From an uncultured Oscillospiraceae bacterium (GTDB lineage: Bacteria > Bacillota > Clostridia > Oscillospirales > Oscillospiraceae): a stretch of DNA of 35,704 nt. The stretch covers positions 1 through 35,704 of the forward strand of contig CANQXK010000025.1 in assembly GCA_947627715.1 (NCBI GenBank), written 5' to 3'. Of the stretch, positions 9,317-15,981 are shown in pieces. A model generated the notes under the pieces. That model was not told the origin of the DNA. It worked only from the letters and a program-made list of their open reading frames with translations, and searched no databases. The position numbers were made by a program, and so were the translations under genes. Numbering within the stretch: the first letter of the stretch is position 1; every line of letters starts with the position of its first letter.

Positions 9317-10705
9317 TTGTAAGACCTCCTTTGGTATTTGAAACTCTCTGTTTTTCAGGAAAAAAGCTTTCAGAATGGCCGCCCGGCCATAGGTGACCTC
9401 CTTCTCCGCCCGGATGCGCAGCATGGTCTGCTCCAGCAGGGAGACGGGATATGGCCCGTCGGTGAGGATGGCCCGCATGACCGCTCCCGCCATGGGCGGG
9501 GACGCCTTCCTGTCCCGGCTTTTTTGGTTCACGGTCTCGTTCAAAAGCCGCCACAGGGGCAGGGACCCGTTCTGGACGTAAGCGGGCCTGACGATGGACA
9601 GCCTGTCGTAGTGCGCCTGCACGTGCGCCAACATCTGGCCGAAGGTGCTTTGCAGGAAAAACCGCACGCTCAGCCGCGCGGCATTGGGCGAGAGGCCCAG
9701 CACATAGAAGCGGTTTTCAGGGCAAAGCGGGATGCCGTTCACATCCACCGGGTCGCCGCGGGCCAGGTCCCTCACCGCGTCCTGCAGGTCCGTGTCGGTG
9801 ATGACCTCCGGCGCGTCTCCGAACGCGACGCAGGAGAACACGTCCTGGCACAGAGGCTCCGCGTCCTCCGCCCAAAAAACCACGGCGGTGTCCCCAATGT
9901 ACTGGACGTGCCGCCGGTCGGCGATGAGCCGGTTCAGCGCCGCGCCGTATCGGAAGGCGGCCTCCTCGGAGACAGGGGAGTTGAACCCCTGTCCTGTCTC
10001 CTTTCCCTCGTGGCCGTAGGACTCAAAAGCGGCGGCGTTGAAGGACACCAGCGACGCGCCGGAGGGCTGCGCCCCCTGAACGCCCCTGATGGAGGGGTGG
10101 AGCCGGGCAATGGGAGCCTGTCTGCCTGTGACAAGGCAGCGGCCGGACGCCGCCCCGGCGGACTTGGCCTCACGGTAGTCCTGCCACGCGGCCCGAACGG
10201 CGGGGTCGTCCTGAGCGTAAAGCTGGTTGACGGAGAAGATCAGATTCGCGCCATTCAGGATCTCCTCCAGATAGGGACGCAAGACCGGGTGTTCCGCCGC
10301 CTGTTCCGGCTTCCAGACGTCGAAAAAGGCGCACACCGCCCGCGCGGCGGGGCTGTCCGCCGCGCCCAGGATTTTCTGATGCAGTTCCTTTGCCGCCTCG
10401 AAGCATTTCATCGTTCGGTCGGGCTTTCCCTTGTTGTCCACACCGAGAAGATAGGCGCTGTTTTCACACAGGAAGTTGGAATTGATGCCCGACGCCTTTT
10501 TCACCTGCTCCGGCACCTGCAAGGACTGGGGTATCTCCTTTTTGCCCCCCTCCGGCGTCACCTTCAGGGGAATAATACCGTTGAGGACGCCCTGCTCGTC
10601 GATGTCCAGGGCGAAGGACGCCTTCGCCATGCTCCAGCCGGGGGACGTGACCTCTCCCCGCCGGGCAAGGGCGTCGTAGTAGTCGCAAAGCGCCTGCAAA
10701 ATCAT
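8942..10705 (-). CDS. cas8c: Cas8c (Csd1), Cascade large subunit
   Basis: The protein is 587 residues, close to the Csd1 family length, and starts with the typical MILQALCDYYDALARRGE. It is the large subunit that reads the TTC PAM and opens the target. The family regions with FSVNQLYAQDDPAVRAAWQDYR, CLVTGRQAPIARLHPSIRGVQGAQ and FNAAAFESYGHEGKETGQ are all present. It overlaps cas5 by four bases (ATGA) and cas7 by eight. An internal ribosome binding site near the 3' end probably also produces Cas11c from the same frame (see separate entry). Confidence 0.97.
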   Translation of the reverse strand: MILQALCDYYDALARRGEVTSPGWSMAKASFALDIDEQGVLNGIIPLKVTPEGGKKEIPQSLQVPEQVKKASGINSNFLCENSAYLLGVDNKGKPDRTMKCFEAAKELHQKILGAADSPAARAVCAFFDVWKPEQAAEHPVLRPYLEEILNGANLIFSVNQLYAQDDPAVRAAWQDYREAKSAGAASGRCLVTGRQAPIARLHPSIRGVQGAQPSGASLVSFNAAAFESYGHEGKETGQGFNSPVSEEAAFRYGAALNRLIADRRHVQYIGDTAVVFWAEDAEPLCQDVFSCVAFGDAPEVITDTDLQDAVRDLARGDPVDVNGIPLCPENRFYVLGLSPNAARLSVRFFLQSTFGQMLAHVQAHYDRLSIVRPAYVQNGSLPLWRLLNETVNQKSRDRKASPPMAGAVMRAILTDGPYPVSLLEQTMLRIRAEKEVTYGRAAILKAFFLKNREFQIPKEVLQVELNEQSTHLPYVLGRLFAVLERVQSAANPVINATIKDKYFNSACATPAVVFPLLTKLSQSHLRKLETGLRVYYEKLIGDLECRIHETLPARLSLADQGTFHLGYYHQVQKFYEKKDKGESKND

Positions 10706-11355
10706 CGCAGCGCCTCCTTCCCCGCCACCTCCAGCACGCCGTTGGTCAATTCAGCCATGAAAAACACGGGCTGAATGTCCCGGGGGTTGGAGTAGTCCAT
10801 GTCGTAAAGCATCAGCCCCAGAGAACGGCTCTCCGAAATGGCGGGCACCGGCCCGCCGGGCCACGCCCGGAAATGGGCGGGAAACTCCCGGCAGCCGAAG
10901 CAGGGCTGGTGGTAGCACTGGCCCTTTGACAGCCTCCTTCGGGCGATGTCGATGAACTTGCCCTCGCTGTCGCCGGGCGCGGCCTTGTCGGTCATGGTGA
11001 AATGCGCGTCGATCACATACCGCACGTCCGTCAGCACCATGGACGCCCTCTGCTGGATGCTCTCGCCGGTGTAGATGGCCGCCTGTCTGCCCACGCCGGT
11101 CATCTCCCCGCGCACGTTGGAGGCCAGGACCTTGTCCTTGACCTCGTTTCGCCTGATGTTGGTAAAGGCGATGGGGTTCATCACATGGATGCGGTCGATG
11201 TGCCACCGCAGTCCGGGGTGCCAATAGATCGCCTCGATAAGTCCCCTGGCGGCAGAAGGCGTCATCACATCGTAGCTGACCCGTTCCACCTTAAGTTCCG
11301 GACGGGTGAAGAGCGCGTAGTCTCCCCACACCTCCACCTGGATCCCTTGGCTCAT
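10702..11355 (-). CDS. cas5: Cas5c (Cas5d), pre-crRNA processing endoribonuclease
   Basis: The protein is 217 residues, starting MSQGIQVEVWGDYALFTRPELKVERVSYDVMTPSAARGLIEAI, the standard Cas5d N-terminus. Type I-C has no Cas6, and Cas5 itself cuts the repeat RNA at the base of its hairpin and holds the 5' handle. That leaves this protein able to process both the array and the solitary pseudo-repeat at 11652-11681. GAGAGGTGG precedes the ATG. It is the first gene of the cas5-cas8c-cas7-cas4-cas1-cas2 operon, with a 390-bp regulatory region between it and cas3. Confidence 0.97.
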   Translation of the reverse strand: MSQGIQVEVWGDYALFTRPELKVERVSYDVMTPSAARGLIEAIYWHPGLRWHIDRIHVMNPIAFTNIRRNEVKDKVLASNVRGEMTGVGRQAAIYTGESIQQRASMVLTDVRYVIDAHFTMTDKAAPGDSEGKFIDIARRRLSKGQCYHQPCFGCREFPAHFRAWPGGPVPAISESRSLGLMLYDMDYSNPRDIQPVFFMAELTNGVLEVAGKEALR

Positions 11356-11464
11356 AGCCGGTCCACCTCTCTTTCGTGTTTAGAATATTTTTGGTATTTT
11401 CTAAATAGGGGTGGCGTCCGGTTGGTTCGGCCGCCTGTTCTCCTCGCCTCCACCATGACAACAT
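11291..11464 (-). CDS. Possible 57-residue leader peptide overlapping cas5 start
   Basis: A reading frame starts with ATG at 11464, preceded by the purine-rich AGAGGAAAGGAGAG. It begins MLSWWRRGEQAAEP, runs through the cas5 start in another frame and ends inside cas5. The tandem TGG TGG AGG CGA codons right after the start recall the rare-codon starts of CreT toxin mini-ORFs, but this is weak. It may equally be chance. No homology is recognised. Confidence 0.2.
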   Translation of the reverse strand: MLSWWRRGEQAAEPTGRHPYLENTKNILNTKERWTGYEPRDPGGGVGRLRALHPSGT

Positions 11465-11477
11465 CTCTCCTTTCCTC

Positions 11478-11522
11478 TTAAGGTGACAAGTTGAACCGTG
11501 AGTTCGACTCCTGTCACCTTAA
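11478..11522. other. Long hairpin with T-loop-like sequence in cas5 leader
   Basis: A perfect 11-bp outer stem, TTAAGGTGACA (11478-11488) with TGTCACCTTAA (11512-11522), encloses a second stem GTTGAAC/GTTCGAC (11490-11496 and 11502-11508, one G-T pair). The plus strand reads GAGTTCGACTC, like a tRNA T-arm followed by an acceptor strand. It is too short for a tRNA and has no D or anticodon arm. It lies between the predicted cas5 promoter and cas5, so it would form in the cas mRNA leader. Function unknown. Confidence 0.6.
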
Positions 11523-11531
11523 TCTAAGCTT

Positions 11532-11560
11532 ACATTACCACAAACGTCAAACTATGTCAA
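11532..11560 (-). promoter_or_regulatory. Candidate promoter of cas5-cas2 operon
   Basis: On the minus strand a perfect TTGACA (11555-11560) lies 17 nt from TAATGT (11532-11537), a weak -10 box. A second TTGACG (11545-11550) with TTAGAT (11522-11527) offers an overlapping alternative. The pseudo-spacer target (11574-11590) with its TTC PAM (11571-11573) lies just upstream of this -35 box. Confidence 0.45.
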
Positions 11561-11570
11561 CTATTTTTTC

Positions 11571-11590
11571 TTCAAAAGATTTGCAAATGT
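11571..11590 (+). promoter_or_regulatory. Predicted Cascade target site of the solitary guide RNA (TTC PAM plus 17-nt match)
   Basis: TTC at 11571-11573 is the canonical type I-C PAM. The following 17 nt, AAAAGATTTGCAAATGT, match the start of the pseudo-spacer at 11682-11698 at 16 of 17 positions. The single mismatch is at position 6, which is flipped out and unpaired in type I crRNA-target hybrids. Beyond position 17 the match stops, as for repressive guides that bind without triggering Cas3. A plus-strand promoter candidate (TTCAAA at 11571, TATATT at 11595-11600, 18-nt spacer) coincides exactly with the site. Confidence 0.75.
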
Positions 11591-11604
11591 CAATTATATT
11601 TAAA

Positions 11605-11667
11605 AATTCTATTGCAAACGCAGGATGCATGGGATATACTATATATGAAATGTCGCTTATTCTTTAA
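11605..11667 (+). other. Candidate CreT-like mini-gene upstream of the pseudo-repeat
   Basis: If the plus-strand promoter overlapping the target site is real, its transcript would start near 11605 and contain a 12-codon frame (ATG at 11629 to TAA at 11665-11667; MGYTIYEMSLIL) with AGGA just upstream. It runs into the pseudo-repeat, as creT runs into creA in known CreTA modules. The ATA codon would be rare in this GC-rich genome. This is speculative; the frame is very short and the SD spacing poor. Confidence 0.2.
11612..11640 (+). promoter_or_regulatory. Sigma-A promoter of the solitary CRISPR-like RNA
   Basis: TTGCAA (11612-11617) and TATACT (11635-11640) are separated by exactly 17 nt. The predicted start, near 11647, is about five bases before the pseudo-repeat, so the transcript would consist of little more than repeat, pseudo-spacer and a terminal hairpin. 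Confidence 0.7.
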
Positions 11668-11743
11668 GCGTGGGTTGAAATAAAAGTTTTGCAAATGTTG
11701 TACTACGGCCGTGGGGCAGATGCAAGGGCATCTGCCCCACGGC
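11648..11743 (+). ncRNA. CreA/CreR-like solitary crRNA: pseudo-repeat, pseudo-spacer and hairpin
   Basis: The pseudo-repeat (11652-11681, 30 nt) starts GTCGC and ends GCGTGGGTTGAAAT, identical to the array repeat at both ends. Its inner part is replaced by a different but still complementary stem, CGCTTA/TAAGCG. Conservation of the ends and the fold means Cas5c should process it and Cascade should load it. The pseudo-spacer begins at 11682 (AAAAGTTTTGCAAATGT) and runs about 26 nt to a perfect 16-bp hairpin. It lies on the strand opposite to the cas genes, between cas5 and cas3. CreA (antitoxin of CreTA modules) and CreR (cas-repressing RNAs) have this structure: one degenerate repeat, a partly matching spacer and a PAM-flanked target in a nearby promoter. 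Which of the two this is remains open. Confidence 0.8.
11708..11743. terminator. Perfect 16-bp hairpin between convergent cas3 and CreA-like RNA
   Basis: The arms at 11708-11723 and 11728-11743 (GCCGTGGGGCAGATGC and its exact complement) enclose a 4-nt loop. It ends 3 nt before the cas3 stop codon on the plus side and about 26 nt after the pseudo-repeat. Neither strand has a T-tract after it, so it may act as a bidirectional 3'-end stabiliser or an atypical terminator. Confidence 0.6.
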
Positions 11744-11746
11744 TGT

Positions 11747-13909
11747 TCACAGGAAGATTCCCACGCCGGTGTCGGACATGATCGCAAGCCCCGTGCTCTC
11801 GCTGTAAAGGGACGGATCGGTCAGGAGGAACAGGTCCTCCTCCAAAGGCTCCAGGGCGCGCTTATCGTTTAGGGCGTTGAAATAACCCTGGTAAACGTTC
11901 ACCGCATACCTGCCGGCCTTTCGCAGCAGGGTGCGGCTGCGCTCCCCGTTTTGCAGGCGGGCGGCCGCTTCTGCGGCCTCCTTCGTGCGGGGGATGAGCA
12001 CGGCGCGGGTGTTCTCCTCGATGAGGCGAAAGTCTCTGTCCACCTCGGCAAAGGGGAAGGAGGGGCGGCGCGGGTCCTGCATCCCGTTTTCAAACCGGGG
12101 GACGATGCGCTTCCTGTCGATCTCCTCCCCGGTAAACTGCCGCAGGGCGGTGAAATATCGCTCCACGGTCTCCGGCGCGTCCAGCTCCGAACACTCCCGG
12201 ACAACGGCGCGCATGATTTCCAGAGGCCGCTTCATCGCGTGGGGCAGGGTGGCCGTGTAGGCGCTGTCGGGCCGGAAGATGTAGACGCGGCTCTCGTCCG
12301 GGGGGCGCTTCCCCTCCCGGTTGCACCGCCCGGCGGCCTGGACGAGGGAATCAAGGCCCGCCTCGGCCCGGTACACGGCAGGGAAATCCACGTCCACGCC
12401 TGCCTCGATGAGGCTGGTGGACACCACCCGGCAGGGAAGCCCTTCTTTCAGCCGCTCCTTTACGGTCTCCAGCACCGTCTGACGGTGCTCCGGCGTCATC
12501 AGCGTGGATAGGTGAAAGCTGCCCTCTTTGTCCAGAAGGCCGTAGACCGTCTGGGCCTGTTTGCGGGTGGATACGATGCAAAGGACCTGTTCATGGGCAT
12601 TGAGCCGGCGGGCCAGCTCCTCGTCGGAGAGCTGCCCCATATGCTCATAGCGCACCCGCCGAAAGACGCTTGTCGGAACAGCGGGGGCGATCTCCCTGGG
12701 GGCAAGCTCCGGCGAGATGGCGGCAAACATGGGACCCAGGGCGGGCTGAGTGGCGGTGCACAGGACGCAGGACGCGCCGTAATTCACCACCAGCTCCGCA
12801 ATGACCCGCACACAGGGCTGCAGGTAAGGCAGCGGGATGGTCTGGGCCTCATCAAAGATGATAACGCTGTCCGCCAGATTGTGGAGCTTCCGGCACCGGG
12901 AGGGCCTGTTTGCAAAGAGAGATTCAAAAAACTGGACGGCGGTGGTCACCACGACAGGCATATCCCAGTTCTCGGATGCCAGCTTCCTGCGCTCCTTCTC
13001 CGGGTCCCGCGGCCCGCTCTCGTCATCGCCGAAGTCCACATTGGAGTGGTGCTCCAGCACCGCCTCCTCCCCCAGGACCTTGCGGAAGGTGTCCGCCGTC
13101 TGCTCGATGACGCTGGTGTAGGGGATAACGTAAATCACGCGGCTCTTTCCAAATTGCGCGGCGTGGCGCAGGGCGAAGGCCAGGGAGGAAATCGTTTTGC
13201 CCCCGCCGGTGGGCACCGTCAGGGTAAAGAGGCCGGGGGCCTGAGTCTCCCCCGCCTCCAGGCAGGCCCGGAGAATACGGCGGCGGGTACGGTTGAGTTC
13301 AGAATCGGGGGTCTGCCAGCGGGTAATGTAGTTCTCCAGCCGGGCAAGCAGCTCGTCTACGGTGACGTCGCTGCCCCTGGGCGGCGGGCTTCCCCGCATA
13401 AAGGTCTCGGTGTCCAGATAATCCGCGTCCACAAGGCACGAAAACAGCATCCGGGTCCAAAAGGCGGCGCTGAACCCGCCCCGGCCCAGCAGCTTTGGCG
13501 GCCGAAAAGTCACCTTTTCAGGCTTGATCTCCTGAGAAAACTCCCCGTACGGCTCCACAGTCCGCTTGAGCCGCCCGCGGAGCGTGGGGCTGGAGGGGTC
13601 CGCTCCACCGCCCCCTCCGTCCGGCAGACCCCCGTGGTGTCCCGCCACACAGTAGGCCAAAAGGTAGGGCGCGACCTTCACGATCTCCTGCGCCCCCGCG
13701 GTGGAGTGGTCCACCTGGAGGCTGCCGCCTCTGATGCGGCGCTGAAACGCCTGGGAGTATTTCCCTATGTCGTGGAGCAGTCCCGCCAGCTCCGCCGCCT
13801 TCTCCGCGCCAAAGGGCGCGGCAAAACCGGCGGCCAGCTTCGCCACCTCCGACCCGTGCTCCAGCACGCTCTGTTCCCGGCCGTCTGCGGCCAGATGGGC
13901 AAGGGCCAT
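11747..13909 (-). CDS. cas3: Cas3 helicase-nuclease (type I-C)
   Basis: The protein is 720 residues. The N-terminal HD nuclease shows H18, the HD pair at residues 46-47 (LLHDIGKYSQAFQ) and HHGGLPD from residue 91. The helicase part has Walker A VPTGGGKT (about 231-238), DEAQ (about 353) and the later STSLIEAGVDVDFPAVYRAE and QAAGRCNREG motifs. Cas3 is recruited by target-bound Cascade and degrades DNA. AAGGAGG lies 7 nt before the ATG. It is transcribed separately from the other cas genes, which lie beyond the guide-RNA gap; so Cascade can be regulated, or act as a repressor, independently of Cas3. Confidence 0.97.
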   Translation of the reverse strand: MALAHLAADGREQSVLEHGSEVAKLAAGFAAPFGAEKAAELAGLLHDIGKYSQAFQRRIRGGSLQVDHSTAGAQEIVKVAPYLLAYCVAGHHGGLPDGGGGGADPSSPTLRGRLKRTVEPYGEFSQEIKPEKVTFRPPKLLGRGGFSAAFWTRMLFSCLVDADYLDTETFMRGSPPPRGSDVTVDELLARLENYITRWQTPDSELNRTRRRILRACLEAGETQAPGLFTLTVPTGGGKTISSLAFALRHAAQFGKSRVIYVIPYTSVIEQTADTFRKVLGEEAVLEHHSNVDFGDDESGPRDPEKERRKLASENWDMPVVVTTAVQFFESLFANRPSRCRKLHNLADSVIIFDEAQTIPLPYLQPCVRVIAELVVNYGASCVLCTATQPALGPMFAAISPELAPREIAPAVPTSVFRRVRYEHMGQLSDEELARRLNAHEQVLCIVSTRKQAQTVYGLLDKEGSFHLSTLMTPEHRQTVLETVKERLKEGLPCRVVSTSLIEAGVDVDFPAVYRAEAGLDSLVQAAGRCNREGKRPPDESRVYIFRPDSAYTATLPHAMKRPLEIMRAVVRECSELDAPETVERYFTALRQFTGEEIDRKRIVPRFENGMQDPRRPSFPFAEVDRDFRLIEENTRAVLIPRTKEAAEAAARLQNGERSRTLLRKAGRYAVNVYQGYFNALNDKRALEPLEEDLFLLTDPSLYSESTGLAIMSDTGVGIFL

Positions 13910-13935
13910 CTCATCCCCTCCTTAAAAAATTTTTC

Positions 13936-13964
13936 AATATGATGTTATCATAAAACGTGTCCAA
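13936..13964 (-). promoter_or_regulatory. Candidate cas3 promoter
   Basis: On the minus strand, TTGGAC (13959-13964) and CATATT (13936-13941) lie 17 nt apart. A GTCC...GGAC inverted repeat (13959-13974) overlaps the -35 region. Both boxes are imperfect. Confidence 0.35.
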
Positions 13965-14169
13965 AAAAGCGGACAGTTTCCCGCGTCCCGTCGCTTTTCA
14001 GCGAAAATCCCACTTTTTCCTTCGTTTGACGGGGAAAACGGATTAAAAATTCTCGTAATCTTAACAAAACTTACAAGGCGCGGGCGTGGCATATCTCCGG
14101 CGGCATCGGCAATCATAAAGAGCGAAAGGCGGTTCGACGCCCTTCAATCAAAAAAGGAGATGCAAAAAA

Positions 14170-14367
14170 ATGGCTAACAAAACCAATCGTATCAACATTC
14201 CTGAAGCCCGTGCGGCCATGGACAAGTTCAAGATGGAGTCCGCTTCCGAGGTCGGTGTGAACCTCAAGCAGGGCTACAACGGCGACCTCACCAGCCGTCA
14301 GGCCGGCTCTGTGGGCGGCCAGATGGTCAAGAAGATGATCGAGGCCTACGAGAACGGCCTGAAGTAA
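14170..14367 (+). CDS. Alpha/beta-type small acid-soluble spore protein
   Basis: The protein is 65 residues with the family hallmarks: PEARAAMDKFKMESASEVGV, holding the GPR protease cleavage region (KMESASE, about residues 21-27), then GYNGDLTSRQAGSVGGQMVKKMIE. Such proteins coat and protect DNA in the dormant spore and are degraded at germination. AAAGGAG precedes the ATG. Expression should be under the forespore factor sigma-G; I could not fit a convincing sigma-G promoter (a GCATA at 14089 is badly spaced). It is divergent from cas3 and ends in a terminator. It shows the host forms endospores. Confidence 0.95.
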   Translation: MANKTNRINIPEARAAMDKFKMESASEVGVNLKQGYNGDLTSRQAGSVGGQMVKKMIEAYENGLK

Positions 14368-14383
14368 CCTCATCCCGGTAAGT

Positions 14384-14417
14384 CAAACCCCCGGTCTCCC
14401 GGGGGTTTGCTTTGTTG
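14384..14417 (+). terminator. Intrinsic terminator of the spore protein gene
   Basis: A perfect 11-bp stem, CAAACCCCCGG and CCGGGGGTTTG with loop TCTC (14384-14409), is followed by CTTTGTTG. It lies 17 nt after the stop codon. Confidence 0.85.
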
Positions 14418-14600
14418 CATGGATGCCCGCAAAAAGCGCCGCCGAATGACAGTTGGCCGTAAGCAGTATATATAATATAAAATGTTATAAAAACGCCGGC
14501 ACTTTCACCGAGGAGCCGGTAAGGGGCGGCCAATCTTTCGGTATTCAGTTTTATTGCATTGGATAGCAAGTTGGCTTACGCCTTTATCTCAAGAAATTTG

Positions 14601-15317
14601 TCAATCGAGGATATAGGTATCATAGGAATCTATACCTGATGTGTGGAAAAATGCTTTCAATTCCATTGCTGCCGGGTCACAGTCGTCACACTCGAATGAA
14701 ATACTACTGTATTGAGCCAACATTCTGAAAAGTAATGTCTGAGCAAAGCAATAATAATCCGATTGACTGACCGTTCCTATATAGGCGATCTCATTTTCAT
14801 CAATAAAGGCAAAATGTTTAATTGTACCGTTTTCTTGACACAGCAGGACCTTATTCGGTAGTGCCTGACAAAATGAATCCATGTCCGCTGTTAATGGGTT
14901 AATTGCATTATGGGCTTTGGCATAACTTTGATATAAAAGTTCACAACAAACTTTATAAGAGGATTCGCCGCGCTCGCTCTCTGTTATTGGAACAGATTCA
15001 TGTACAGGTGCTGTAAGTTCTTTCGCGCTTACTTCCAGTTCATAGCATTGACGCTTTCTCTGAAAACCGCCAGAAATGAGAAAATCACGTTTTTCACATT
15101 CTCGTGAGTAGAGCATGACCTGCAACGGACGCGACAGTTTTGATCGGAATAATGCAAACATTTCTTTTGCATTTTTCATATCGTATTGCGTGAGTTCCAA
15201 CTTCAAATAGCTATTTTGAGTGTGAAATGAGTTGCAGCTTACAGAAATAAATCCTATACTTTTGCCCGAGTCAAATATTTCGTAGCGGTTATTATTTTGA
15301 AGTTCGATTGTTATCAT
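14601..15317 (-). CDS. GNAT-like protein of unknown substrate
   Basis: The protein is about 238 residues. The C-terminal half has the order of a GNAT N-acetyltransferase: IKHFAFIDENEIAYIGTVSQSDY, then a helix and SISFECDDCDPAAMELKAFFHTSGIDSYDTYIL, like the strand 5 to GF segment of the fold. The N-terminal 100 residues are not recognised. I prefer the ATG at 15317, with GGAG 8 nt upstream; ATG at 15323 is too close to it. The gene is AT-rich against its GC-rich surroundings and lies downstream of a mobile-element-type regulator, so it is probably acquired. The GNAT call is tentative. Confidence 0.5.
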   Translation of the reverse strand: MITIELQNNNRYEIFDSGKSIGFISVSCNSFHTQNSYLKLELTQYDMKNAKEMFALFRSKLSRPLQVMLYSRECEKRDFLISGGFQRKRQCYELEVSAKELTAPVHESVPITESERGESSYKVCCELLYQSYAKAHNAINPLTADMDSFCQALPNKVLLCQENGTIKHFAFIDENEIAYIGTVSQSDYYCFAQTLLFRMLAQYSSISFECDDCDPAAMELKAFFHTSGIDSYDTYILD

Positions 15318-15344
15318 AAACATCTCTCCATAGGGCAGATTCAG

Positions 15345-15393
15345 ACTTGTCGAACAGGTAAAGCCGCAAAGTGGGTTTACCTGTTTGGCAAGT
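15345..15393. other. Long imperfect inverted repeat, oriT-like
   Basis: ACTTGTCGAACAGGTAAA (15345-15362) pairs with TTTACCTGTTTGGCAAGT (15376-15393) at 16 of 18 positions around a 13-nt centre. It lies in the 249-bp non-coding stretch between a ribbon-helix-helix gene and the GNAT-like gene. In conjugative elements such repeats downstream of a small DNA-binding protein often mark oriT. No relaxase gene is present here, so this would be a remnant. Confidence 0.4.
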
Positions 15394-15566
15394 ACACTGG
15401 GGATAGCCGCATGAGCGGACCGCGGGGTGTAGTCCCCTTTTGAGGTCGCGGAAGCGGCAACCTTGCGTGGGCTGCCTTCCTGCTGTCAGGGTGCTTTCCC
15501 GGCGCACGATACAAAGTCGAAAGGCCCATGAACGGAAGTCGCGCCTTTTCGTTCCAAAAGGGTCTT

Positions 15567-15959
15567 TCATCGTATCTTGAAATATTTCTTAATCCTCTCG
15601 GAACATATGACTTTGCCTTTAACGGCAATGCTTTCAACATTTTCAATCACAAGGTCATCAAGCTCGCAGTCGATGCCCAAAAGCCCATAGCCCTTGATTC
15701 TTATTTTGATCCGCTTCTCCCTCGCTTTCAGCAGCTCTTCTTTTTCCAGAGACATCACTCCGATAAACCATCTGAAATCCAGATCCTTTTGCTGTCTGCT
15801 CATCTCATCGACAACCGATTTCTTCTCATTTAGAGCCTGCCGTACAGCCTGGTTGATAAAATCGCTTCGGTTGGAATAATACCCCTTATCGACCAGCAGG
15901 TCAATTTGAGACAGCGTTGCGATGTTCATGTTGACGGACACCTTTTCACTTGTTTCCAT
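15567..15959 (-). CDS. CopG-like ribbon-helix-helix regulator of mobile-element type
   Basis: The protein is 130 residues. Residues 6-45 form a ribbon-helix-helix domain (VSVNMNIATLSQIDLLVDKGYYSNRSDFINQAVRQAL), and the rest holds DLDFRWFIGVMSLEKEELLKAREK and a hydrophobic C-terminus. Proteins of this size and layout are common next to mobilisation genes in Bacillota conjugative elements. GGGAGGG precedes the ATG. Its promoter carries a perfect inverted repeat directly upstream of the gene, suggesting self-repression. It is AT-rich and lies in an island with an oriT-like repeat but no relaxase or integrase. Confidence 0.65.
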   Translation of the reverse strand: METSEKVSVNMNIATLSQIDLLVDKGYYSNRSDFINQAVRQALNEKKSVVDEMSRQQKDLDFRWFIGVMSLEKEELLKAREKRIKIRIKGYGLLGIDCELDDLVIENVESIAVKGKVICSERIKKYFKIR

Positions 15960-15981
15960 GGAAATACCCTCCCTGTTAAAA

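Noticed and set aside
9338-10774. 478-codon plus-strand frame opposite cas8c, and similar long frames opposite cas3, leuS and nfnB
   Set aside because: Typical antisense frames in GC-rich coding DNA; the minus-strand proteins are clearly recognisable.
11478-11522. A tRNA gene
   Set aside because: Only acceptor- and T-arm-like parts fit; 45 nt is too short and no anticodon arm or CCA end is present.
14089-14120. A sigma-G promoter (GCATA with CATAAA) for the spore protein gene
   Set aside because: The spacing of 20 nt is too long and the -10 match poor.
15292-15570. 92-codon frame starting at the end of the ribbon-helix-helix gene (ATGA overlap)
   Set aside because: It runs through the oriT-like inverted repeat, has unusual composition and no recognisable domain.
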